The notes: generated by a model from the sequence alone, not told the origin. Shown: positions 1-8,763, counted from the stretch's first letter. The stretch is 64,000 nucleotides of DNA from Solibacillus sp. FSL H8-0523 (GCF_038051985.1 NZ_CP150291.1:310001-374000), one strand, 5' to 3'. A program made the numbers and translations.

Positions 1-1
1 G

Positions 2-208
2 CTTGGCGATGTCATTTTTTATGATTTCACGGGGGATGGACGCATTGACCATAGTACGATTGTGACGCGGATCGAGGAGGGGATTCCATACGTCAATGCC
101 CACACGATGAACAGTAAAAATCGCCATTATTCATATGAAAATTCCTCAGCCTACACAGCACAAATGCAGTATTATTTCTTTCATATTCACGATGAATTTC
201 CTTTGTAA
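2..208 (+). CDS. C-terminal end of an amidase-like (Amidase_6) protein, partial
   Basis: An open frame enters from the left edge and stops at TAA 206-208, giving the last 68 residues of a protein. It contains GDVIFYDFTGDGRIDHSTIV and a later VNAHTMNSKNR stretch. This pattern, a hydrophilic GD.I.YD..GDG..DH.. followed by ..AHT.., is typical of the putative amidase domain (Pfam PF12671), often found in secreted Bacillales proteins that act on cell-wall or peptide amides. The N-terminus, including any signal peptide, lies outside the window, so export cannot be judged. The family call rests on remembered motif similarity. Confidence 0.7.
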   Translation, partial: LGDVIFYDFTGDGRIDHSTIVTRIEEGIPYVNAHTMNSKNRHYSYENSSAYTAQMQYYFFHIHDEFPL

Positions 209-259
209 TCACCTTGTTACATGATAAGGTATTACTAGAAAACAAAGGAGGATTTGTCG

Positions 260-823
260 ATGACTATCTCAGTAAAACAAGCAATTTTAGAGCGCCGATC
301 AATTAAAAAATTTAACGGGCAACCTGTTGAAAAACAAGCGGTGCTAGAAATCTTAGATGATGCAAAGTGGGCACCAAATCACGGCAATCGTCAGCCTTGG
401 CGAATCGTTGTAGCAGCAGAGGATAAATTACCGCAGCTACACGAACTACTACGCGATTTAGCAGTTCCAAAATGGCAGGAGCTTTCAGAAGAAGCACTTG
501 CCGCACAAATGCAAAAATTCACGCTTGCGGGGGCCTATGCATTTGTTTTAGTAACAGAGGATATGCGTCAAAAAGAGCGTTTAGAAGATTACGCCGCGAC
601 GTCTTGCTACTTACAAAATACGCAGCTACTTGCGTGGGAAAAGGGTATCGGAACGTGCTGGAAAACACCAGGCTTCTTAGATAACCCAAAATTCCGCGAA
701 GCTTTACATGCTAAATCAAATGAGCGCGTCATTTCGATGCTACAATTTGGTCATTTCGATGAAGCACTTGCTGCAAAGCCACGTAAAGAAGTCGCTGATT
801 TTGTAACAGAATTCGGCGCATAA
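260..823 (+). CDS. Nitroreductase family FMN oxidoreductase
   Basis: This 187-residue protein has nitroreductase-family features: an N-terminal ILERRSIKKF stretch whose Arg-Arg-Ser contacts the FMN phosphate, WAPNHGNRQPWRI in the next helix-turn, and a C-terminal LQFGHFDE strand. Members reduce nitro compounds, quinones or flavins with NAD(P)H in the cytosol; the true substrate cannot be read from sequence. The frame also allows a TTG at 254, but the AAAGGAGG site (243-251) sits 8 bases from ATG 260 and only 2 from the TTG, so ATG 260 is chosen. A clear terminator follows, so it is probably monocistronic. Confidence 0.85.
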   Translation: MTISVKQAILERRSIKKFNGQPVEKQAVLEILDDAKWAPNHGNRQPWRIVVAAEDKLPQLHELLRDLAVPKWQELSEEALAAQMQKFTLAGAYAFVLVTEDMRQKERLEDYAATSCYLQNTQLLAWEKGIGTCWKTPGFLDNPKFREALHAKSNERVISMLQFGHFDEALAAKPRKEVADFVTEFGA

Positions 824-830
824 GAGAAAG

Positions 831-868
831 AAGGGAAGCACCTTGTCCAATAAGTGCTTCCCTTTATT
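831..868 (+). terminator. Intrinsic terminator after the nitroreductase gene
   Basis: AAGGGAAGCAC (831-841) pairs with GTGCTTCCCTT (854-864) and is followed by a T-rich tail. Confidence 0.85.
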
Positions 869-937
869 ATTTCAAAAAACGTTTTTGTCATTGGATGAAC
901 GGGAAAAGTACGTTACCAAAATTTTGGAGGAATGCAT

Positions 938-1561
938 ATGTATGAACATGCACCAAAGCAAACGGTTGAACTTGTCTATACAAAACATGATTTATTCACG
1001 AAACTCCAGGAATTACGGAAGTCACCGGAAGTCGTTCATCGCAACCAAATTTATATTTTAACAAAGCATGTCGACGAGTTTCATGCACTAACGCGTGATC
1101 ATCAAGTTACGCTTGTTACCACGCACGGTATGCGTAACTTTATGAAGGAGCTCCTATTTAAGGAATCGCCGATTGAAAAGGTTCTGCGCCGTATGAATCT
1201 TTCGCATAGCGAACGGGTAGAATACGAGGCGGTTATACGCAGTGGCGGGATGGTTGTAGTATCGGGAACGGACCCATTTAATGAAGAGGAATGGACGGGG
1301 CACACACTGACTCAATGGATTACCAACCGTTCAAATTCCTCAAACATCACGTTACATGACATCAAAGAAGAGCGCATTGTGCCATATGAGCCAGAAAGAC
1401 AGCTGTACTTTTTACCTTCAATGGGTGTAGCGGGTGAATTTGGGCGCGCAAGTGAAGTGATGGTTACGGCTGATGGTGATATGCCATTAAAGGATAATCA
1501 GCGCTATGTTCGAGATCCAAGAACGCGTGAATTAGGGATTTATCAAGGACCACATCAGTGA
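938..1561 (+). CDS. YflT-type general stress protein (17M-like)
   Basis: The 207-residue protein starts with a short alpha/beta unit (VELVYTKHDLFTKLQELR, then IYILTKH and VTLVTTHG) resembling the heat-induced stress protein YflT domain (PF11181) of Bacillus general-stress proteins. Its biochemical role is unknown. The C-terminal half is hydrophilic and acidic and was not matched to a domain. ATG 938 is preferred over ATG 932 because GGAGG (926-930) lies 7 bases from the former and only 1 from the latter. A weak hairpin with a long T run (about 1573-1611) follows. No stress-sigma promoter was identified. Confidence 0.65.
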   Translation: MYEHAPKQTVELVYTKHDLFTKLQELRKSPEVVHRNQIYILTKHVDEFHALTRDHQVTLVTTHGMRNFMKELLFKESPIEKVLRRMNLSHSERVEYEAVIRSGGMVVVSGTDPFNEEEWTGHTLTQWITNRSNSSNITLHDIKEERIVPYEPERQLYFLPSMGVAGEFGRASEVMVTADGDMPLKDNQRYVRDPRTRELGIYQGPHQ

Positions 1562-1674
1562 AAACTTAATCTAAGTCGGGTTGCTTTTTAGAAAGTGAAT
1601 TCGGCTTTTTTTGTGCGCGGTAGAGGAAAAACTCGTTTTTTGTAGAATATTTACTCATTAAAGAGGTGAGTGAT

Positions 1675-2373
1675 ATGGGGAAGGTAATCGGTTCAGTACA
1701 ACAAGCGGTCGCGCAAATTGAAGACGGGGCAACGCTGTTAGTGGGTGGCTTTGGCTTATGCGGTATTCCGGAAAATTTGATTCAAGCGGTTAAGGACATA
1801 GGGGTAAAAAATTTAACGGTTGTGAGTAATAACTGTGGTGTCGATGATTTTGGTCTTGGGGTATTGCTACAAGAAAAGCAAATCACCAAAATGATTGCTT
1901 CTTATGTGGGGGAGAATAAAACGTTTGAGCAGCAGTTTTTAAGTGGTGAGCTTGAGGTGGAACTTGTGCCACAGGGGACATTAGCGGAGCGAATTCGCGC
2001 GGGTGGTGCAGGGATTCCGGGGTTTTACACGGCAACCGGGGTAGGCACAGACATTGCTAAAGGGAAGGAAACGAAGGAATTTGACGGCAAGTTGTACATA
2101 TTAGAGCGTGCGATTACGGGTGATGTTGCGCTTGTGAAAGCATGGAAGGCCGATACTTCGGGGAATTTAGTGTTCCGCAAAACGGCACGTAACTTTAATC
2201 CACTTGTGGCAACAGCTGGCCGGGTGACGATTGTAGAGGTCGAGGAGCTTGTGGAAGTGGGCGAGCTTGATCCAGATAGCATCCACCTACCAGGGGTGTA
2301 CGTGCAACATATTGTTCATAGCCCGTCGTTTGAAAAACGGATTGAACGCCGCACGGTAAGGGAGGATGCATAA
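1675..2373 (+). CDS. scoA: 3-oxoacid CoA-transferase subunit A (ScoA/AtoD type)
   Basis: The 232-residue protein carries the class I CoA-transferase alpha-subunit motif [13 protein letters not shown] near residue 25 and a glycine-rich FYTATGVGT segment. With the beta subunit encoded immediately downstream it would move CoA between succinyl-CoA and a 3-oxo acid such as acetoacetate; 3-oxoadipate is an alternative donor or acceptor. Length fits the family (about 230-240). A GTG at 1666 is in frame, but AGAGGTGAG is correctly spaced only for ATG 1675. The stop lies 1 base before the scoB ATG, so the two are translationally coupled. Confidence 0.85.
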   Translation: MGKVIGSVQQAVAQIEDGATLLVGGFGLCGIPENLIQAVKDIGVKNLTVVSNNCGVDDFGLGVLLQEKQITKMIASYVGENKTFEQQFLSGELEVELVPQGTLAERIRAGGAGIPGFYTATGVGTDIAKGKETKEFDGKLYILERAITGDVALVKAWKADTSGNLVFRKTARNFNPLVATAGRVTIVEVEELVEVGELDPDSIHLPGVYVQHIVHSPSFEKRIERRTVREDA

Positions 2374-2374
2374 C

Positions 2375-3007
2375 ATGGATGCACGTAAGAAAATTATTCA
2401 GCGCGCGGTACGAGAAATTGAGAATGGCATGTATGTCAATTTAGGTATTGGCATGCCGACGCTGATTGCCAACGAAATTCCAGCAGATTATGACGTCATG
2501 CTGCAATCTGAAAATGGCTTACTTGGCATTGGCGCGTACCCGACGGAAAGTGAACTCGACGCGGATTTAATTAATGCCGGTAAGGAAACAGTAACCGCAA
2601 AAGCGGGCGCAGCGTTTTTTGATAGTGCGGAAAGCTTTGCGATGATTCGCGGTGGCCATATTGATGTTGCGATTTTAGGGGGCATGGAGGTTTCTGAGAA
2701 CGGGGACCTCGCCAACTGGATGATTCCCGGTAAAGTCGTGAAGGGCATGGGCGGTGCGATGGATTTAGTCGTCGGTGCCAAAAAGGTCATTGTCATTATG
2801 GAGCACGCCAATAAATACGGGGAGTCGAAAGTGAAGAAGAGCTGTACACTCCCGCTTACTGGGCAAGGGGTGGTGCACCGACTTATTACCGATCTTGCGG
2901 TATTTGATTTTGAAGAAGGACGCATGCAGCTGGTGGAATTGCAGGATGGTGTGACGCTTGAGGAAGTACGTGAAAAGACCGAAGCTGTGTTTGAAGTGAA
3001 ATTATAA
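2375..3007 (+). CDS. scoB: 3-oxoacid CoA-transferase subunit B (ScoB/AtoA type)
   Basis: This 210-residue beta subunit contains [10 protein letters not shown] around residue 47, in which the Glu of the SENG motif is the family's catalytic residue that forms the CoA thioester. It also has [12 protein letters not shown] near the N-terminus and [10 protein letters not shown]-like glycine clusters. The start ATG 2375 is 9 bases from GGAGG (2361-2365); ATG 2366 abuts the ribosome site and is less likely. It completes the ScoAB enzyme for ketone-body or short-chain oxo-acid activation. A strong terminator ends the two-gene operon. Confidence 0.86.
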   Translation: MDARKKIIQRAVREIENGMYVNLGIGMPTLIANEIPADYDVMLQSENGLLGIGAYPTESELDADLINAGKETVTAKAGAAFFDSAESFAMIRGGHIDVAILGGMEVSENGDLANWMIPGKVVKGMGGAMDLVVGAKKVIVIMEHANKYGESKVKKSCTLPLTGQGVVHRLITDLAVFDFEEGRMQLVELQDGVTLEEVREKTEAVFEVKL

Positions 3008-3013
3008 TTATAG

Positions 3014-3053
3014 GAAGTCGTGCTAATTCGTGAAGGATTAGCACGACTTTTTT
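3014..3053 (+). terminator. Intrinsic terminator after scoAB
   Basis: AAGTCGTGCTAAT pairs perfectly with ATTAGCACGACTT across a 9-base loop and runs into T6. Confidence 0.9.
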
Positions 3054-3417
3054 GCATTTTATTGATAGTGTAATAAAAACCTCGAGTATCGGGTAAAGGT
3101 AATTTTACTAATAAAATTTGTAAATTAGTATAGGGGTATATATTGTATTTTTATACTTAGATATACATCCGAAATGGTACCTTTGAATTTTCTTTATATT
3201 TCAAAACTACATAAATTCACAGTATTACCTACCTTTATTAATAGTATATGCATATAAAGTGAATAAAATAGACGATATATAATTCTGAAAATTAGAACTT
3301 TTATTTTATCTATTGAATATTTATGCACAAGAAGTTAGAATAAGTTATCACTTATTTGATAATCATCAAAAGGTTACTAATTATCAAAAAGATACAAACA
3401 TTGTGAGGTCCTATAAA
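3054..3417 (+). other. AT-rich intergenic leader before the aminotransferase
   Basis: About 360 bases of AT-rich DNA with no convincing gene. The aminotransferase frame is open upstream to 3313, but those codons lack a ribosome site and do not look like the family. It probably holds the promoter region of the aminotransferase/ABC operon; no single promoter stood out. Confidence 0.5.
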
Positions 3418-4725
3418 ATGGCAGATTGGTTAGATTTATATAAAGAAATGGGCGACTATTTAGCGCCAAGTATGGCAAAGGATCACCCGAATCTTCCAGT
3501 TGTAAAAGAGGAAGGTTGTTATTACTGGGGTGCGGATGGCAAGAAATATTTAGATTTTACATCAGGCATCGCCGTAACAAACACGGGGCACCGTCATCCG
3601 AAAGTCGTGCAAGCGATTAAAGATGCGGCCGATCATTTAGTACATGGCCCATCAGGCGTGATTATGTACGAATCGATTTTAAAATTATCGGAAGAGCTTT
3701 CAGAAGTATTGCCTGGTGATTTAGGTTGTTTCTTCTTTGCAAACAGTGGTACTGAAGCAATTGAAGGCGCACTGAAATTAGCGAAGTTTACAACAGAGCG
3801 TCCGTATATCATTTCATTTACGGGTTGTTTCCACGGGCGTTCAATGGGCGCACTTGGCGTGACGACTTCAAAAGCGAAATACCGTAAGTTTTTACAGCCA
3901 TCACATCTGTCGTACCAACTTCCTTATGCAGACGTGAAATCCGCTCCAACGGGTGTGGATGCAGAACAATATGTGGTTGAAAAACTTGAGCAAGATTTCA
4001 AACAGCTATTCAAGCACCAAGTTACACCAGAAGAAGTAGCGGCGGTTATTTTAGAGCCGGTATTAGGTGAAGGTGGTTACATCATCCCGCCAAAAGCATG
4101 GGTGAAAAAAATCCGTGAAATTTGTGACCAGCACGGCATTCTACTTATTTTTGATGAGGTGCAAACAGGCTTCGGTCGTACGGGTGAATGGTTCGCGGCA
4201 CAATACTTCGACGTAACGCCAGACATTATGGCGATTGCCAAAGGGATTGCGTCAGGCTTACCACTTTCTGCAACGGTTGCCTCAAAACAACTAATGGAAA
4301 AATGGCCAATCGGTGCACACGGTACAACATTCGGCGGCAACCCAATCGCGTGTTCAGTAGCACGTACAACGTTAGAAATTTTCCACGAAGAAAACTTAGT
4401 TGAAAATTCTCGCGTAGTTGGCGCATATGCTCGTGAACAACTGTTAAAAATAAAAGAGAAGTATTCAATTATTAGCGACGTGCGTTCAGCCGGCTTAATG
4501 ATTGGTATTGAATTATCAGATCCTGTAACAGGTGAAGTTTCAGGGGAAGCAGTTGGGAAAGTATTAGATTACGCGCTTGAAGAAGGCGTACTGTTCTATT
4601 TATGTGGCAATGAAGGCGAAGTTATTCGTATGATTCCACCACTGACGATTACAAAAGAGCAAATTGATGACGGCTTGCACATGCTAGATAAAGCCATCGC
4701 ACGATATTTACAAGAACAACAATAA
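3418..4725 (+). CDS. Class-III PLP aminotransferase (GabT/ornithine aminotransferase type)
   Basis: The 435-residue protein is a fold-type I class-III transaminase. It shows [31 protein letters not shown] (PLP phosphate binding), [23 protein letters not shown] (the Asp that contacts the pyridine nitrogen) and [11 protein letters not shown] with the Schiff-base lysine, then [10 protein letters not shown]. Family members use 4-aminobutyrate, ornithine or similar omega-amino acids with 2-oxoglutarate; the exact donor is not resolvable. The ATG at 3418 follows GTGAGGTCC at good distance; a longer TTG start at 3313 lacks support. The gene lies 14 bases before an amino-acid binding protein, suggesting catabolism of the imported substrate. 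Confidence 0.88.
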   Translation: MADWLDLYKEMGDYLAPSMAKDHPNLPVVKEEGCYYWGADGKKYLDFTSGIAVTNTGHRHPKVVQAIKDAADHLVHGPSGVIMYESILKLSEELSEVLPGDLGCFFFANSGTEAIEGALKLAKFTTERPYIISFTGCFHGRSMGALGVTTSKAKYRKFLQPSHLSYQLPYADVKSAPTGVDAEQYVVEKLEQDFKQLFKHQVTPEEVAAVILEPVLGEGGYIIPPKAWVKKIREICDQHGILLIFDEVQTGFGRTGEWFAAQYFDVTPDIMAIAKGIASGLPLSATVASKQLMEKWPIGAHGTTFGGNPIACSVARTTLEIFHEENLVENSRVVGAYAREQLLKIKEKYSIISDVRSAGLMIGIELSDPVTGEVSGEAVGKVLDYALEEGVLFYLCGNEGEVIRMIPPLTITKEQIDDGLHMLDKAIARYLQEQQ

Positions 4726-4739
4726 AAGGAGAGAACATC

Positions 4740-5528
4740 ATGAACAAAAAATGGTTATTAGCAGCGCTGACAACACTTGTGATCGCAGTATTAGCGGCAT
4801 GTGGGACAGCAGACAAAGAAAAAGAAACATCAGGTAGCGAAAATACAGACAACAAAACATTAGTAGTGGGAACATCAGCGGATTACGCACCATTTGAGTA
4901 CGTAGAAACGGCAACAAGCGACGAAATTATCGGCTTCGATATCGATTTAATCAAAACAATCGGTGACAAATTAGGCTATGACATTCAAGTACAAAACATG
5001 GACTTCAACTCATTAATCACAGCATTACAAGCGGACAAGTTTGACGTTGTCATCTCAGGTATGACCCCAACAGAAGACCGTGACAAAGTAGTAGATTTCT
5101 CAGTGCCTTACTATGAAACAGAGCAATATTTAATTTTTGATAAGGAAAAAGGCTACGAAACACCAGCTGACGTTAAAGGCGGTGTCGTAGGTGCACAAAT
5201 TTCTTCAATTCAAGAAGATTTAGCAAAAGAATTAGGCGAAACACACGGCTTTAAAGTAGAAAACCGTAACTTAATTCCAGAGTTAATCCAAGAATTAAAA
5301 ACAGGTCGTTTTGATGCAGCGGTTATCGAAAACATCGTTTCTGAAAACTACTTAGCGAACAACGACGATTTAGCAGCATTCCCAATCGAAGTAGAAGAGC
5401 CAGATTATAAAGCCATCGTATTCCAAGAAGGCAGCGCATTAAAAGCAGAGTTCGATAAAGTGATCGAAGAATTAACTGCTGACGGTACGATCGACGAATT
5501 AAAGAAAAAATGGTTTGTAGTGGAGTAA
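4740..5528 (+). CDS. Amino-acid ABC transporter substrate-binding lipoprotein
   Basis: This 262-residue protein has a Lys-rich signal, a hydrophobic core and the lipobox LAAC, so it should be anchored to the outer face of the membrane through the Cys. The rest is a family 3 solute-binding protein: TLVVGTSADYAPFEY at the N-terminus, GFDIDLIKTIG, and GMTPTEDRDKVVDFS. It delivers a polar amino acid to the permease and ATPase encoded downstream. It is co-oriented with the upstream aminotransferase (14-base gap, AAAGGAGAG ribosome site). Unusually, about 590 bases of hairpin and repeat DNA separate it from the permease gene. Confidence 0.88.
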   Translation: MNKKWLLAALTTLVIAVLAACGTADKEKETSGSENTDNKTLVVGTSADYAPFEYVETATSDEIIGFDIDLIKTIGDKLGYDIQVQNMDFNSLITALQADKFDVVISGMTPTEDRDKVVDFSVPYYETEQYLIFDKEKGYETPADVKGGVVGAQISSIQEDLAKELGETHGFKVENRNLIPELIQELKTGRFDAAVIENIVSENYLANNDDLAAFPIEVEEPDYKAIVFQEGSALKAEFDKVIEELTADGTIDELKKKWFVVE

Positions 5529-5554
5529 GCAACAAGCTAGCCACATGAACAAGT

Positions 5555-5590
5555 AACGTCATTCAGCTGTTAAGGGCTGAATGACGTTTC
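5555..5590 (+). terminator. Long hairpin after the binding-protein gene
   Basis: AACGTCATTCAGC (5555-5567) pairs perfectly with GCTGAATGACGTT (5576-5588). The tail is only weakly T-rich, so it may protect the mRNA 3' end or terminate partially, favouring excess binding protein over permease. Confidence 0.7.
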
Positions 5591-5617
5591 GTATGTTTCG
5601 AACTTAGTTTTACTAAG

Positions 5618-5770
5618 AGTGGTGGGCTACGGCAAACAGCATTAGAGCCACGTGGTACGTGTCACTACTACTGTTTCTATTGCCGTTTGCGAGGCCCACC
5701 ACTCAGACGTTTTACTCTCGTTATAAAGTTAAGCGCTTAAAATCAAGCCACTTGCGCTTACGCGAGGCGG
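5618..5770 (+). repeat. Dispersed hairpin repeat A, copy 1
   Basis: The first 86 bases form a hairpin whose ends are AGTGGTGGGC and GCCCACCACT, followed by a conserved tail ending in TTGCGCTTACGCGAGG. An inverted homologous copy lies at 59421-59574. The end arms differ between copies but still pair. A 73-codon open frame crosses it (5659-5880), but that protein is repeat-derived and not considered real. Confidence 0.8.
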
Positions 5771-5915
5771 CGATGAGTAAGGAAGGTTTGCTCTTTGTTA
5801 TGGAAGGTAAATTGAATAGAGAGTGTTTTGTTTTAATTCCTAAATTGAGCAAGTATTTAATGGATAGAATTAATGATTGAGTAACTTTTTATAAGAGATA
5901 AACTTCATACCAAAG

Positions 5916-6061
5916 CAGAGTGACGCGGAGCGAAGGCGGCAGACTCCTGCGGGAACAGCACGCGCGGAAAATCCAATCAATTGTGCCACCGTAAGAGGCA
6001 CGATTGATTTAGTTGGAGCCGTGCCCGCGGAAAGCGTCCGCCGTAGCGCAGAAGAACGGAC
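5916..6061 (+). repeat. Dispersed repeat B, copy 1
   Basis: A GC-rich element with GGAGCGAAGGCGGC, GCGCGGAAAATCC and GAAAGCGTCCGCCG. Its centre is a hairpin, AATCAATTGTGCC paired with GGCACGATTGATT. An inverted homologous copy lies at 58983-59180. Similar GC-rich repeats are common in Bacillus genomes (recalled, not searched). Confidence 0.8.
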
Positions 6062-6120
6062 CCAATTTCAAAGTAACTGTAAATAATAGATTTCATCAAA
6101 TTGAAGAAAGGAGGGTTACG

Positions 6121-6777
6121 ATGTTTAATTTTGACGCAGTCGTACCCTCTATCCCGTACATTTTAGAGGGGATAGGTGTCACATTACAAATCGTTGTTGG
6201 CGCGACGATTATTGGTTTAGTTTTAGGTATACTTTTAGCATTATGCAAAATCGGCAACATCGCGCCACTTCGTTGGTTCGCGAGCTTCTATACATCAATT
6301 TTCCGAGGCACGCCATTAGTATTACAATTAATGTTAATTTACTACGCCGTACCGCAAGTATTAGATATGCAGATCGACCCAATTCCAGCGGCGATACTCG
6401 CATTTGGTTTAAACTCAGGGGCGTACATTTCTGAGATTATCCGTGCCGGCATTAGCGCGGTCGATAAAGGACAAATGGAAGCCGCGAAAGCACTGGGCAT
6501 TCCGTACAGTAAAATGATGAAGGACATCATTTTACCGCAAGCCATGAAAAATATTTTACCATCGTTAATGAATGAATTTATTACATTAAATAAAGAATCA
6601 GCCATCGTGACAGTAATCGGTGCCATGGATATCATGCGCCGCGCGTACGTTGTCGGTGGTTCGACGTTTACGTATTTAGAGCCGCTACTAATTGCCGGTT
6701 TAATCTATTACGTCATGACATTAGTATTATCATTCCTTGGCAAAACGCTAGAAAAGAGGATGAAACGCAGTGATTAA
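6121..6777 (+). CDS. Amino-acid ABC transporter permease (HisM/GlnP type)
   Basis: The 218-residue integral membrane protein has the His/Glu/Gln permease signature: an N-terminal [20 protein letters not shown] membrane segment, [19 protein letters not shown], and the cytoplasmic EAA loop [23 protein letters not shown] that contacts the ATPase. About five hydrophobic segments are visible. ATG 6121 has a GAAAGGAGGG site; the frame is open further upstream only through repeat B, so longer starts are rejected. It overlaps the ATPase gene by 8 bases, so the two are co-translated. Confidence 0.88.
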   Translation: MFNFDAVVPSIPYILEGIGVTLQIVVGATIIGLVLGILLALCKIGNIAPLRWFASFYTSIFRGTPLVLQLMLIYYAVPQVLDMQIDPIPAAILAFGLNSGAYISEIIRAGISAVDKGQMEAAKALGIPYSKMMKDIILPQAMKNILPSLMNEFITLNKESAIVTVIGAMDIMRRAYVVGGSTFTYLEPLLIAGLIYYVMTLVLSFLGKTLEKRMKRSD

Positions 6778-7486
6778 AATTGATAACTTAAAAAAAACCT
6801 ATGGCAAAAATGAAGTATTAAAAGGCATCACAACCGAAATTAAAGAAAAAGAAGTAATCGCGATCATCGGTCCTTCTGGCTCAGGGAAGTCAACATTCCT
6901 ACGCTGCATTAACCGCTTAGAAGAACCAACTGAAGGCGTGATTTCGGTTGCAGGCGAGACCGTGACGGAACAAAATGTCATGAAGGTGCGCGAGAATTTA
7001 GGCATGGTGTTTCAGCACTTCCACCTGTTCCCGCACAAAACGGTTTTAGAAAACTTAACGTACGCACCGATCAACGTAAAAGGTGTCGCTAAAGAGACGG
7101 CTGTGAAAATGGCCGAGGAACTGTTATCAAAAGTAGGGCTTTTTGAAAAGCGTAACGAATACCCGAACCGTTTATCAGGTGGGCAAAAGCAGCGTGTGGC
7201 TATCGCGCGTGCACTTGCGATGAATCCAACGGCGATTCTATTCGATGAGCCAACATCAGCGCTTGACCCAGAAATGGTTAAAGAGGTTTTAGAAGTAATG
7301 AAGTCGCTTGCCAAAGAGGGCATGACGATGATGATTGTAACGCATGAAATGGGCTTCGCGCGTGAAGTCGCGGACCGCGTACTGTTTTTAGATGGTGGTT
7401 ATTTAGTAGAGGATGCTCCTCCAGAAGAATTCTTCGCTGCCCCAAAATCAGAACGTGCGAAAGCGTTTTTAGAGAAAGTTTTATAA
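6770..7486 (+). CDS. Amino-acid ABC transporter ATP-binding protein (GlnQ type)
   Basis: This 238-residue ATPase shows Walker [10 protein letters not shown] around residue 37, the Q-loop in [18 protein letters not shown], the signature [15 protein letters not shown], Walker [15 protein letters not shown] and the switch His in [14 protein letters not shown]. It powers the permease encoded immediately upstream. The start is GTG 6770 inside the last codons of the permease gene, with AGAGGA about 9 bases upstream. A terminator at 7494-7522 closes the aminotransferase/transporter group. Confidence 0.9.
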   Translation: MIKIDNLKKTYGKNEVLKGITTEIKEKEVIAIIGPSGSGKSTFLRCINRLEEPTEGVISVAGETVTEQNVMKVRENLGMVFQHFHLFPHKTVLENLTYAPINVKGVAKETAVKMAEELLSKVGLFEKRNEYPNRLSGGQKQRVAIARALAMNPTAILFDEPTSALDPEMVKEVLEVMKSLAKEGMTMMIVTHEMGFAREVADRVLFLDGGYLVEDAPPEEFFAAPKSERAKAFLEKVL

Positions 7487-7493
7487 GTTTAAG

Positions 7494-7522
7494 CACATCC
7501 GCTATTGTGGGTGTGTTTTTTT
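7494..7522 (+). terminator. Intrinsic terminator after the ABC ATPase gene
   Basis: CACATCC pairs with GGGTGTG (one G-T wobble) and is followed by seven T. Confidence 0.8.
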
Positions 7523-7539
7523 GATTTGAATTTGGGTTT

Positions 7540-7655
7540 AATGAGCGGAAATTTCGGGTTTTAGAGCGAAAATGGATTCGTTATGAGCGAAAGGTAAAGG
7601 TTTATGAGCGAAAAATGAAAGCTTATGAGCAAATTTCAGAGACTTACGAGCATAT
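7540..7655 (+). repeat. Degenerate array of six 21-bp units (A/T-TGAGCG), copy 1
   Basis: The core GAGCG (GAGCA in two units) begins at 7543, 7564, 7585, 7606, 7627 and 7648, exactly 21 bases apart, usually within TTATGAGCGAAA. Sequence between cores is poorly conserved. The phase contains stop codons and no ribosome site fits, so it is not an evident peptide repeat. A second six-unit array with the same spacing lies at 44640-44756. Confidence 0.75.
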
Positions 7656-7698
7656 AACCAATTATTCCCTTTTTAATTCGCGAAACTTGAGCAACGCA

Positions 7699-7732
7699 AA
7701 AAAGGGCATCCTAAAAATTACTTTCAGGACAC
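7699..7732 (-). terminator. Terminator for the SASP-like gene
   Basis: On the minus strand GGTGTCCT pairs with AGGATGCC (two wobble pairs) and is followed by T6. Confidence 0.7.
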
Positions 7733-7743
7733 CTTTACAATTA

Positions 7744-7788
7744 TTACTTTGGATACGTCTGACACACATGTCCCACTTGCCCGTCTGT
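7744..7788 (-). pseudogene. Remnant of a second YwbE-like gene (C-terminal end only)
   Basis: Read on the minus strand, 7744-7788 encodes TDGQVGHVCQTYPK and a stop. This is nearly identical to TDGQVGRVCQTYPK at the end of the intact YwbE-family gene at 8770-8967. An in-frame stop lies just upstream and the rest of the gene is absent. The fragment begins a few bases after the stop of the SASP-like gene and precedes that gene's terminator, which suggests a deletion joined the two 3' ends. Confidence 0.7.
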
Positions 7789-7795
7789 TTAAGAG

Positions 7796-7984
7796 CTAGT
7801 TCCAGGCTGTGCGTTCACTTTGCCGCTCGTTTTTAATGGCTTTTCGTTTTTCATCGGCAAGAGCCGGGTCGTGGTTTACCTCAGCACCAAATTCTTCTTG
7901 TGGGCTTTTCTGATTCTTCCGTTGAACTTGTAATTTATTATTTGCAGTTGATTTGCTACGATTCGTGTCCATAGTGATTCCCAT
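7796..7984 (-). CDS. Probable small spore protein, gamma-type SASP-like
   Basis: The 62-residue product is very hydrophilic and rich in Asn, Gln, Lys, Arg and Glu. Its middle (NKLQVQRKNQKSPQEEFGAE) resembles the repeat of gamma-type small acid-soluble spore proteins (..QVKQQNAQS..QYGTEF..), which serve as an amino-acid store in spores. The usual second repeat is weak here, so assignment is tentative. A GGAGG site lies 3 bases before the first ATG (7984) and 15 before a second ATG (7972); neither spacing is ideal. It has its own minus-strand terminator. Confidence 0.5.
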   Translation of the reverse strand: MGITMDTNRSKSTANNKLQVQRKNQKSPQEEFGAEVNHDPALADEKRKAIKNERQSERTAWN

Positions 7985-8162
7985 CAGCCTCCGTTATTTT
8001 AAAGAATACTTCATTTTAAAGTTTGGCCAATTGGAAGGATTTTATGAATTTAAACGGAAGTTTTTAAAAATGTATACGCACAAAACGTTATGTTCGATTC
8101 ATTTAACCATCATGTGAAATCATACGTAATACTAGACCACAAAATGAAAGTAGGGGCGGCGA

Positions 8163-8708
8163 ATGAAAAAAAGTTTTTTTATAGGAATGGTAGGGGCAAT
8201 GCTTTTGGTGGGCTGTGACAATTCGCAGGAAACCACTACAACTAATACAGATTCAGTAGCGGTTGAAGTACTGAAATCGAGTATGGAAAAACAAGTAACA
8301 GAACTACAGCAGCGATTAGATGAACTGCAACTACGGCTCGATGCAGTGGATGAAGAAAACGGCGATCAGGGGTTGGCATTATATACACTGAACCACATCA
8401 TCAACGCGACATCAGATGTGGAAGCTAAGTACGGCTACATTGAAAATATTTCAGAAAATAAGGTTACGGTGAAAAGGGTAGAGATGGTAACGGATTCAAG
8501 TAGGCCTAACGGATATCGAATAGATGAGTTGAATCAAAATGAAGAGTTTTTGTTAGATGAAACGATGCTGTACTTTGTTGTACATGAGGTTGCCCCAGAG
8601 TTGGTCGACTATACTGAATTTAAACAGCAGGCAGTGGGCTCGAAGTTATTTACGTTTACAATCGTTGATGGCAAGCTGCTCGTTATAAAAGAGCAGTATT
8701 TGCCATAA
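8163..8708 (+). CDS. Putative lipoprotein with coiled-coil N-terminus, unknown function
   Basis: The 181-residue protein has a short basic start, a hydrophobic stretch and the lipobox LVGC, so it should be lipid-anchored outside the membrane. A Thr/Asn-rich linker is followed by a heptad-like segment at about 38-65 (LKSSMEKQVTELQQRLDELQ and onward), likely a coiled coil. The C-terminal 100 residues are a mixed beta-rich domain with no family I recognise; ENKVTVKRVEMV and KLFTFTIVDGKLLVI look like paired strands. The AGGGGCGGCG region precedes ATG 8163. No partner gene is evident; it converges on the ywbE-type gene. Confidence 0.7.
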   Translation: MKKSFFIGMVGAMLLVGCDNSQETTTTNTDSVAVEVLKSSMEKQVTELQQRLDELQLRLDAVDEENGDQGLALYTLNHIINATSDVEAKYGYIENISENKVTVKRVEMVTDSSRPNGYRIDELNQNEEFLLDETMLYFVVHEVAPELVDYTEFKQQAVGSKLFTFTIVDGKLLVIKEQYLP

Positions 8709-8730
8709 GCGCGTGGAACAGAGTTGGCGA

Positions 8731-8763
8731 TAAAAAAACAAAGCCCACATCGCGCGGGCTTCG
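8731..8763 (-). terminator. Terminator between the lipoprotein and ywbE genes
   Basis: GC-rich stem AAGCCC/GGGCTT with a run of T on the minus strand. It could also serve the convergent plus-strand gene, though its plus-strand tail is poor. Confidence 0.75.

Noticed and set aside
2488-3057. 189-residue frame on the minus strand
   Set aside because: It lies antisense to scoB, is Ser/Thr/Pro-rich in the way typical of shadow translations, and has no ribosome site.
5659-5880. 73-residue frame on the plus strand
   Set aside because: It spans repeat A; the related frame at 59340-59537 shows only repeat homology, and changes do not preserve a protein.
7540-7655. CRISPR array
   Set aside because: The 21-bp units keep only 5-8 core bases, have no distinct repeat and spacer parts, and no cas genes are present.
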